Shown here: positions 57,728 through 64,000 of the stretch, one piece after another
How the letters are laid out: every line of letters begins with the position of its first letter
Numbering within the stretch: the stretch's first letter is position 1
Assembly: GCF_007679035.1 (NCBI RefSeq)
Contig: NZ_VEFR01000003.1
Coordinates: 62,001 to 126,000 of the forward strand
Reading direction: 5' to 3'
DNA from: Agrococcus jejuensis
GTDB lineage: Bacteria > Actinomycetota > Actinomycetes > Actinomycetales > Microbacteriaceae
DNA: 64,000 nucleotides
Notes under the pieces: generated by a model
The model's database searches: none
Seen by the model: the letters and a program-made list of their open reading frames with translations, nothing else
What the model was told of the DNA's origin: nothing
Program-made: the position numbers and the translations under genes

Positions 57728-58773
57728 CAGAATCCCCTCCTCGAGGCGGGCGAGAGCCTGCCGAGCACGAGGTTCACGAGCACGTTGAACGTGACGACGA
57801 GCACGACGGCGATCACGAGCACGCCCTGCACCGCGGGCACGTCGCCGCGCAGCGCCGACTCGCTCGCGAAGACGCCGTAGCCGGCGAGGCCGAAGACGGC
57901 CTCGGTCACGACGGCGCCGCCGAGCAGGTTCGGGAACTTCATGCCGAGGATCGCGATGGCGGGGCTCGCGCCGTTGCGCAGCACGTGGCCGTAGAACACG
58001 CGCCGCGGGCTGAGGCCGCGCACGAGCGCACCCGTCACGTAGTTGTCGCGGTACGCCGAGACGAGGCCCGTGCGCAGCTGACGCGCGACGTCGGCGATCG
58101 TGTCGAACGACAGCGCGAGCGCGGGCAGGATGAGGTGGCTCAGCCACGGCCCGAAGCCGGCCGCGAACGGCAGGTAGCCGGCGGAGGGCAGCCAGCCGAG
58201 CGACACCGAGAACACGGCGACGAGCGCGATGCCGACGACGAACGGCGGCATCGTCGAGATGATCGTCGTGAAGGCCGTGACGCCGCGGTCGAGGAGGCTG
58301 CCGCGGAACCTCGCAGCCAGCGAGCCGAGCGCGAAGCCCACGACGACGCCGATGACGAGCGCGATGCCCGCGGCCGACAGGCTCACGACCGCGCGACCGG
58401 CGAGCAGCTCGCTGATCGACTGGCCGTTGTACCAGGACGTGCCGAGGTCGCCGCGCAGCACGCCGCCGAGCCAGTCGACGTACTGCACGAGGAACGGCCG
58501 GTCGAGGCCCCACTCGTGCTCGAGCTGCGCGACCGCCTCCGGCGTCGCGTTCTCGCCCAGCTGCACGTAGGCGGGGCTGAGCCCGCTCACGATGCCGAGG
58601 GCGAAGGTCAGGAACGTGCCGAGCAGGAACACCGGCACGAACACGCCCGCGATCTGCAGGGCGCCCACGCCGATGCGCCGGGCGCGCAGGCCCGCGACGC
58701 TCGTGGCGCGTGCCGGCGCGGCGGTGGCCGAGAGGCTCGCCGGGCGGGCCTCGAGCCGTGCTGTCGTCGTCAT
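57727..58773 (-). CDS. Dipeptide-type ABC permease (OppB/DppB-like)
   Basis: A 348-residue permease with about six helices. The periplasmic loop LEHEWGLDRPFLVQYVDWLGG and DLGTSWYNGQSISELL are typical of OppB, as is the coupling region RDNYVTGALVRGLSPRRVFYGHVLRNG (residue run shown in part). The N-terminal 35 residues are cytoplasmic and basic. It follows the binding protein by 13 nt and overlaps OppC by one base. Confidence 0.92.
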   Translation of the reverse strand: MTTTARLEARPASLSATAAPARATSVAGLRARRIGVGALQIAGVFVPVFLLGTFLTFALGIVSGLSPAYVQLGENATPEAVAQLEHEWGLDRPFLVQYVDWLGGVLRGDLGTSWYNGQSISELLAGRAVVSLSAAGIALVIGVVVGFALGSLAARFRGSLLDRGVTAFTTIISTMPPFVVGIALVAVFSVSLGWLPSAGYLPFAAGFGPWLSHLILPALALSFDTIADVARQLRTGLVSAYRDNYVTGALVRGLSPRRVFYGHVLRNGASPAIAILGMKFPNLLGGAVVTEAVFGLAGYGVFASESALRGDVPAVQGVLVIAVVLVVTFNVLVNLVLGRLSPASRRGF

Positions 58774-58786
58774 CGCATCCTCCTCG

Positions 58787-60310
58787 TCATGCCTCGAGCC
58801 GCACGCCGGTCCAGTGGATCTGGCCGGGGATCTGCGGCAGGTCGCTCAGGCCGCGCTTCGCGAACAGGTTCGGCAGCGAGAACGTGAAGATCGTGCTCGT
58901 CGTGCGCACGCCCGCCGCCGTCGCCGCCTGCAGGTTCGCGGGGTAGTCGGGGGAGTCGAGCGGCGTCTCGCGCGCGAGCTGCACCGCCGCGAGGAACTCG
59001 GGCGACGCGACCCCCGACAGGTTGAGGGGCCCGGCCTCGCCGAAGTGCGCCGTGAGCGTCTGCACCGGCGACTCACGCCCGGTCGTGCCGTACGTCGACA
59101 GCGCGAGCTGCTTGCCGAAGAACGGCTCGTTCCAGTTCGGGTCGACGCGGATCGACACGTCGATGCCGACGGCGCCCAGCTGCCGCTGCAGCACCTCGTG
59201 CTGCGGCTCGTCGGTCGAGACGACGAGCTCCACGGCGAGGTCGCCAGGCCCGTAGCCCGCGCCCTCGAGCAGCTCGCGCGCCCGGTCGGCGTCGAACGGC
59301 CACGGGTCCTCCACGTCGGCGCTCCACGCGACGTAGCCTTCGGGGAACGGCTGCGACGTCGGCGCCCCGTACCCGAAGGTGAGGGTGTCGACGAGCTCCT
59401 GCCGGTCGATGGCGTACCTCGCCGCCTCGAGCACGATCGGGTCGTCGAACGGCGTCTTCGTGCCGTTGACCGACAGGTTGGATGCGTTGAACCCCGGGTG
59501 CACCGTGACGTCGAGGCCCGCGGCCTCGGCAGCCTGCGCCTGCGCAGCCGGGATGTCGGCGAAGTCGTAGACGCCGGTCTGCAGCGCGGACACGAGCGAC
59601 GACGCCTCGATGCCCCACGACAGCTCGACGCGCTCGATGTGGATCTCGTCGGCGCGGTAGAAGTCGGGGTTCCTCTCGAGATGCACGTGCGACTCCGGCA
59701 CGAGCTCGACGACGCGGAACGGGCCGGCGCCGACGGGCGCCGCCGTGAGGTCGTCGGGGGCGACGGCGGGGCTCGTGATCTGCGCGACGCGGCGGCCGAG
59801 CAGCAGCGGGATCTGATGGTCGACCTGCGTGAGCGTGAGCCGCACGTCGGTGTCGGAGTCGGCCACGGCATCGGCGATCGACGTGAGGTCCCCGGCGATC
59901 GCCGAGTCCTCCTGGCCCTTCGCGCGCAGGATGTAGGCGGCGACCGCGGCGGCGTCGAGCGGCGTGCCGTCGGTGAAGACGAGCCCCTCGCGCAGGTGGA
60001 ACGTCACCGACGTGCCCGCCTCGTCGTACTCCCACGACTCCGCGAGCCCGGGCTGCACGACGCCGTCCTCGTCGATCTCGGTGAGCGACGCGTACACGAG
60101 CGACAGCTGGTTGAACTGGAAGCCCGAGCCCTGCACCACCGGATCCCACGACCACGGCTGCGAGCCGGCCGCCCAGCGCAGCGTCGTCGACGCCGTACCG
60201 CCGCCACCGCCGGCAGCGGGCGCGCATGCGGCGAGCGTCAGGATGGCGCCCGCGCCGACGAGGCCGAGGAAGCCGCGTCGATCGACGAGGACGGGAGGGA
60301 GTGCGCTCAC
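58787..60310 (-). CDS. Dipeptide-type ABC substrate-binding lipoprotein, Tat-type signal
   Basis: A 507-residue family 5 (SBP_bac_5) binding protein. The N-terminus has a twin-arginine-like DRRGFLGL followed by a hydrophobic stretch and the lipobox AAC, suggesting Tat export and lipid anchoring. Family pattern: VQPGLAESWEYDEAG, FHLREGLVFTDGTPL, ARYAIDRQELVD. GTG 60310 has AGGAG 5 nt upstream. It is a paralogue of the gene at 63006 (both contain GAGPFRVVELVPE and DHQIP). It lies between permeases and a monooxygenase. Confidence 0.88.
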   Translation of the reverse strand: MSALPPVLVDRRGFLGLVGAGAILTLAACAPAAGGGGGTASTTLRWAAGSQPWSWDPVVQGSGFQFNQLSLVYASLTEIDEDGVVQPGLAESWEYDEAGTSVTFHLREGLVFTDGTPLDAAAVAAYILRAKGQEDSAIAGDLTSIADAVADSDTDVRLTLTQVDHQIPLLLGRRVAQITSPAVAPDDLTAAPVGAGPFRVVELVPESHVHLERNPDFYRADEIHIERVELSWGIEASSLVSALQTGVYDFADIPAAQAQAAEAAGLDVTVHPGFNASNLSVNGTKTPFDDPIVLEAARYAIDRQELVDTLTFGYGAPTSQPFPEGYVAWSADVEDPWPFDADRARELLEGAGYGPGDLAVELVVSTDEPQHEVLQRQLGAVGIDVSIRVDPNWNEPFFGKQLALSTYGTTGRESPVQTLTAHFGEAGPLNLSGVASPEFLAAVQLARETPLDSPDYPANLQAATAAGVRTTSTIFTFSLPNLFAKRGLSDLPQIPGQIHWTGVRLEA

Positions 60311-60347
60311 GGTGTGCTCCTGCGTGATGGTGCGGATGAGGGAGGGG

Positions 60348-61697
60348 TCAGGCCGCGATGGCCGCGCGGCGCGCGACCGAGTGCCGGTTCTCGGGGATGG
60401 GCAGGCCGAGGTTGCCGCGCAGCGTCGTCGCCTCGTACTCGCGGCGGAGGACGCCGGTCTCCTGCAGGATCGGCACGACCTCGTCGGTGAGGCGCGCGAA
60501 CTGGCTGGGCGTGCGGATGTGGATGTTGAAGCCGTCGACGGCGCCCTCGTCGAGCCACTGCGTGAAGATGCGCGCGACGGTCTCGGCCGAGCCGACGAAC
60601 GGCGAGCGCTTCGGCGCCGAGATGGTCTCGACCACCTGGCGCAGCGTGAGCCCCTGCTCGCGGGCGAGGCGCTTGATGGCGTCGGCGTTCGTCTTGAACG
60701 AGCGATCGCCGAGGTCGCCCAGCTCGGGGAACGGCGCGTCGAGGTCGTGCTGCGAGAAGTCGTACCAGCCGAACGGCCGGCCGAGCTGCGCGAGCGAGCG
60801 GTCGAAGTCGGCATCCTGCCTGCCGATCTCGGCCTCGATCGCGCGTGCGTCGTCGTCGGTGTCGCCGACGACGACCGAGATGCCGGGCACGACGAGCACC
60901 GTCTCGGGGTCGCGGCCGTGCGCGACGGCCCGGGCGCGCAGGTCGTCGCGGAAGGCGCGACCGGCCTCGATCGAGCCCTGATGCGTGAAGATGCCCTCGC
61001 CGATCGCTCCGCCGAGGTCGCGGCCCTGATCGGAGTCGCCGGCCTGGAAGATCACGGGCTGGCCCTGCGGCGAGCGCTGGATGTTGAGGGGCCCGTGGAC
61101 GCGGAAGTGCTCGCCCACGTGCTCGACGGCGTGCAGCCGTGTCGGGTCGAGGAAGACGCCGCGCTCGCGATCGCGGGGGAAGGCGTCGTCCTCGTACGAG
61201 TCCCACAGCTCCTGCACGAGGCGCACGTGCTCGAGGGCGCGACCGTAGCGCTGCCCGTAGTCGAGGTGCTCGTCGCGACCGAAGAGGCCCGCGGTGCCCT
61301 CGTCGCCGCTCGTCACGACGTTCCAGCCGGCGCGGCCGCCCGAGATGAGGTCGAGGGATGCGAAGCGGCGCGCGACCGAGAACGGCTCGTCGTAGCTCGT
61401 CGAGAGCGTGCCGATCAGACCGATGCGCTCGGTCGCCACGGCGAGGGCCGAGAGCAGCGTGAGCGGCTCGAGGCGGTTGAGGTAGTGGGGAGGCGAGTCG
61501 GGGGTGATGAACTGGCTGTCCACGATGAACACGTGGTCGAACCTCGCCCGCTCGGCGGCGCGCGCCTGCTCGACGTACCAGCGCACGTCGACGCTCGCGT
61601 CGCCGGGGATCTCGGGGTCCTTCCAGGCACCGTGGCTGCCGGGGCCGCCCGTGCCCACGAGCACGGCGCCGAGTCGCAGTCGTCGACGTTCGGTCAT
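60348..61697 (-). CDS. LLM-class flavin-dependent monooxygenase, NtaA/SnaA/DszA family
   Basis: A 449-residue luciferase-fold monooxygenase of the two-component type that uses reduced FMN from a separate reductase. Typical stretches: FIVDSQFITPDSPPHYLNRLEP, TLSTSYDEPFSVARRFASLD, SGGRAGWNVVTS, QGQPVIFQAGDS and the C-terminal DGFNIHI. Family members oxidise nitrilotriacetate, dibenzothiophene sulfone or related compounds. GGGAG precedes the ATG. It heads the transcript leading into the ABC genes (38-nt gap), suggesting the transporter imports its substrate. No reductase is visible here. Confidence 0.9.
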   Translation of the reverse strand: MTERRRLRLGAVLVGTGGPGSHGAWKDPEIPGDASVDVRWYVEQARAAERARFDHVFIVDSQFITPDSPPHYLNRLEPLTLLSALAVATERIGLIGTLSTSYDEPFSVARRFASLDLISGGRAGWNVVTSGDEGTAGLFGRDEHLDYGQRYGRALEHVRLVQELWDSYEDDAFPRDRERGVFLDPTRLHAVEHVGEHFRVHGPLNIQRSPQGQPVIFQAGDSDQGRDLGGAIGEGIFTHQGSIEAGRAFRDDLRARAVAHGRDPETVLVVPGISVVVGDTDDDARAIEAEIGRQDADFDRSLAQLGRPFGWYDFSQHDLDAPFPELGDLGDRSFKTNADAIKRLAREQGLTLRQVVETISAPKRSPFVGSAETVARIFTQWLDEGAVDGFNIHIRTPSQFARLTDEVVPILQETGVLRREYEATTLRGNLGLPIPENRHSVARRAAIAA

Positions 61698-61819
61698 GGT
61701 CGTCTCCCAACGGGGTCGGTGTGGCGCGCAGGTCGCGTCGAGGTGTGGCCCACTGCACCACGGATGTGCTCGGCGCGGGCCAGTGTTGCCGTTTGTTTCG
61801 CGTCTCGTGTTCGGTATGT

Positions 61820-62842
61820 TCAGCGCAGGATCGACGCGATGATCGCCTGCGGCGTCACGCGTCGTGCATCCGCGAGCGTCGATCGCAGGAGCGGCGCGAC
61901 GCGCGTGCCGAGCAGCTCGAGGCTGCGCGCGAACGCGTCGCCGGCGGGGTCGAGCACCGTCGTCGCGAGCACGTCGGTCGCCGCCGATGCCGCGGGGTCT
62001 GCGAGCAGGCTGCGCACGACGTCGTCCGGCGTGCCGACGTGGAGGTTGGCGTCGTCGACGTACCGCTCGACCGTGCGGTCGGCGGACAGCAGGTGCGGCC
62101 TGCGCGACCGGTCGTCGTCGATGGCCGCGAGCGCGTCGTCGCGGCTGTCGGCAGCGACGACGACGCGCGAGACGCCGATGCGCGGCTCGACGCCGTCGGG
62201 GAGCGCGTCGAGGTACGCGTCGACGAGCGTGCGCTGCACCGCCCCGACGTCGGCGCCGGGCACGCCGGGCACGACGCGGTGCAGCAGCAGCCCATCGCCC
62301 GCCCTGCCTGTCGCGATCGCCGTGGCGACCGAGCTCGTCGCCTGCCAGATGCGCCGCCGCAACGTGCCCGTGGCCGGGTAGATGCCCACGTCGTCGGGCA
62401 GGCCGCCGCCCTCGAGCAGCTCGCGCAGGCGAGCGAGCGCATCCGCGTACACCGCCTCGCGATCGTGCTCGTCGAGGCCGTGCGCCGCGAACGCCTGCGC
62501 CGAGAATCCGCCGCCGTTGCTCTTGCCGACGCCCAGCTCGAGCCGGTGGTCCGCGAGCCAGTCGACCTGCGCAGCGGTCTGCGCGACCTGCAGGGGGCCG
62601 CTGAACGCGAGCGGGATGACGGCGGTGCCGAGCCGGATCGTGCGCGTGCGCTGCGTCGCGGCCGCGAGGAACGAGAGCCCCGAGGGGGTCGCGATGCCCG
62701 AGAGCTGACCCTCGGCGATCCAGAAGCCGTCGAGGCCGAGCGCCTCTGCTCGCTCGACGGCGGCGAGGGCGCTCGCGTACTCGGTCGCTGGGTCACCGAG
62801 CGCGGCGGGCACGAGGAACAGGCTGATGCGGGGAGTGGTCAC
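61820..62842 (-). CDS. LLM-class flavin-dependent oxidoreductase (MsnO8-like)
   Basis: A 340-residue luciferase-fold protein: RAEALGLDGFWIAEGQLSG, TIRLGTAVIPLAFSGPLQVAQ and the LELGVGKSNGGGF phosphate-binding region. GTG 62842 has GGAG upstream. It sits at the head of the minus-strand cluster, 122 nt before the second monooxygenase, and is divergent from a second binding-protein gene. The substrate is unknown; coexistence with a SnaA/DszA-type enzyme suggests sequential or alternative oxidation of one imported compound class. Confidence 0.87.
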   Translation of the reverse strand: MTTPRISLFLVPAALGDPATEYASALAAVERAEALGLDGFWIAEGQLSGIATPSGLSFLAAATQRTRTIRLGTAVIPLAFSGPLQVAQTAAQVDWLADHRLELGVGKSNGGGFSAQAFAAHGLDEHDREAVYADALARLRELLEGGGLPDDVGIYPATGTLRRRIWQATSSVATAIATGRAGDGLLLHRVVPGVPGADVGAVQRTLVDAYLDALPDGVEPRIGVSRVVVAADSRDDALAAIDDDRSRRPHLLSADRTVERYVDDANLHVGTPDDVVRSLLADPAASAATDVLATTVLDPAGDAFARSLELLGTRVAPLLRSTLADARRVTPQAIIASILR

Positions 62843-62928
62843 GGGAGGCTCCGTTCGGTGGCCGTGAGCGGCCCCTCCAGGCTGCGACCCGATCCGCTCG
62901 GTCGGTGAGCGTGGTGAACATAGTTCGT

Positions 62929-62945
62929 AACACGTCGTTCGTGTT
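62929..62945. promoter_or_regulatory. Operator-like palindrome in the divergent monooxygenase / binding-protein region
   Basis: AACACG-TCGTT-CGTGTT (62929-62945) is a perfect 17-bp inverted repeat. The 10-mer TCGTGTTCGG overlapping its right half (62939-62948) recurs at 61805-61814 upstream of the other monooxygenase, suggesting one regulator for the whole cluster. No regulator gene is in the window. Confidence 0.5.
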
Positions 62946-63005
62946 CGGCACGATGTGAGCACCGATCCGCACCCCGCGGACCTCACCCGTCGAAGGAGCT
63001 CCACG

Positions 63006-64000
63006 ATGGACGTCGACCGCCGCACCGTGCTCACGCTGCCGCTCATGGCCGCATTCGGAGGCCTCGTGCTCTCCGCGTGCGCGCCCACCTCGCAGGCGAA
63101 CGGCGGCCTCGCGACCGTGCGCTGGGGCGTCACCGCGCTCAACGGCAACTGGGATCCCATCGTCACCGGCGCGACCGGCGCCACCATCACGATGACGCCC
63201 ATCTACGAGTCGTTCCTGCTGCGCGGCGCCGACGGCAGCCTGTCTCCCGCTCTCGCGGAGGGCTACGCGTACGAGCCGGCGGGCGATGCCGTGACCTTCA
63301 CGCTCAAGCGAGGACTCACGTTCCACGACGGCTCCGCCGTCGACGCCGCGGCGGCGGTCGCGTTCATCCAGCGCGCGCAGCAGCAGGAGGGATCGGCGCT
63401 CGCGGGCTCGTACCGCAACATCGTCGGCGTCGAGGCGCTCGACGAGCAGCGCTTCCGGCTCGCGCTCGGACAGCCGGACCATCAGATCCCGTACCTGCTG
63501 TCGAACCGCGCCGGCCTGCTCACGAAGCCGGTCGCCGCGGGCGACGAGGCCGCGCAGCTCAACGCGACGCTGCCGGTGGGGGCGGGGCCGTTCCGGGTCG
63601 TCGAGCTCGTGCCCGAGGACCGCATCGTGCTCGAGCGCTTCGACGGCTACTGGAACGCCGCCGAGATCCACGTCGACCGCATCGAGATCTCCGGAGGCAA
63701 CGAGGACGCGATGCTCGTGTCCGGTCTGCGCACGAGCGTGTTCGACTTCGCGTCGATCTCGAACCTGCGCATCGACGAGGCAGAGCAGGCCGGCCTCGAC
63801 GTCATCGAGGACCTCGCCACGAACTGGGTCACGAGCTTCGTGAGCCTCAACCTCAACCAGGCGCCGTTCGACGACCCGGCCGTCGTCGAGGCCGTGCGCT
63901 ACGCCATCGACCGCGACGCGTTCGTGCAGAACCTCACCGCGGGCCACGGCGTCGCCGTGCACCAGCCGTTCCCGCCCGGGCACGTGACGTTCGTCGACGA
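63006..64000 (+). CDS. Dipeptide-type ABC substrate-binding lipoprotein, second copy (3' end outside window)
   Basis: About 331 residues are visible of a family 5 binding protein. It has an N-terminal DRRTVLTL twin-arginine-like start, lipobox SAC near residue 25, then YESFLLRGADGSLSPALAEGYAYE, TFHDGSAVDAAAAV, DHQIPYLLS, GAGPFRVVELVPED and VRYAIDRDAFVQ. AAGGAG lies 6 nt before the ATG. It is clearly a paralogue of the protein at 58787-60310 and is divergent from it. It probably begins a second importer for a similar compound. Confidence 0.88.
   Translation, partial: MDVDRRTVLTLPLMAAFGGLVLSACAPTSQANGGLATVRWGVTALNGNWDPIVTGATGATITMTPIYESFLLRGADGSLSPALAEGYAYEPAGDAVTFTLKRGLTFHDGSAVDAAAAVAFIQRAQQQEGSALAGSYRNIVGVEALDEQRFRLALGQPDHQIPYLLSNRAGLLTKPVAAGDEAAQLNATLPVGAGPFRVVELVPEDRIVLERFDGYWNAAEIHVDRIEISGGNEDAMLVSGLRTSVFDFASISNLRIDEAEQAGLDVIEDLATNWVTSFVSLNLNQAPFDDPAVVEAVRYAIDRDAFVQNLTAGHGVAVHQPFPPGHVTFVD

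Noticed and set aside
1..64000. Prophage, insertion sequence or integrative element
   Set aside because: No integrase, transposase or phage gene, no target-site duplications, and no segment with clearly deviating base composition; the three tRNA genes have no adjacent duplicated tRNA ends that I can see.

Overview
The window is a chromosomal stretch of a very high-GC actinobacterium, most likely a member of the Microbacteriaceae (an Agrococcus-like genus would fit, but I cannot test this). The reasons are the strongly GC-ending codons, the many genes whose start codon lies 6-8 nt downstream of a TANNNT hexamer (leaderless promoters), the small actinobacterial orphan families and the tRNA genes without encoded CCA. 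I see no transposase, integrase, phage gene, CRISPR array or rRNA; this looks like core and metabolic chromosome.

Layout. 1-2970: a TRAP transporter (DctM partial, DctQ, DctP) divergent from a GntR/FCD regulator. 3066-11937: a DEAD-box RNA helicase, an SDR protein, a serine hydrolase, RecQ, an S4-domain protein, a missed 59-residue membrane protein, an FkbM methyltransferase and a CitE-like lyase. 11996-19217: TetR plus a 14-TM drug exporter, a run of cell-envelope proteins (M15 peptidase, Ser/Gly-rich membrane protein, CapA-like protein, lipoprotein) and a tetR-SMR-SMR cassette. 19388-25522: phosphoglucomutase, a 61-residue membrane protein, prephenate dehydratase, a quinone-reductase-like MDR protein and a coupled GT2/EEP/membrane operon. 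25575-36266: a complete L-arabinose-type regulon (mutarotase, LacI regulator, four-gene ABC importer, kinase, 4-epimerase, isomerase) with two related operators. 36274-42087: alcohol dehydrogenase and lipid kinase, divergent from serS and a HAD phosphatase, then two tRNA-Ser genes flanking an LCP ligase. 42205-48411: a large secreted SGNH-like protein, a divergent pair of small paralogous orphans, two crotonase-fold enzymes, a cold-shock protein and tRNA-Arg. 48701-54903: redox and detoxification genes (TetR/SDR, SDR/AraC, Zn-ADH, a MocR regulator lacking its PLP lysine). 55012-64000: a dipeptide-type ABC importer, two luciferase-like monooxygenases and a second binding protein cut by the window end, probably for scavenging an organosulfur or similar substrate.

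Recurring signals. Besides the leaderless promoters, convergent gene ends carry very long hairpins; several regulators have clear palindromic operators; and the hexamer GGATGC/GCATCC seems over-used, even inside coding sequence where it needs otherwise rare codons. All counts and homology statements come from reading; no search was run.
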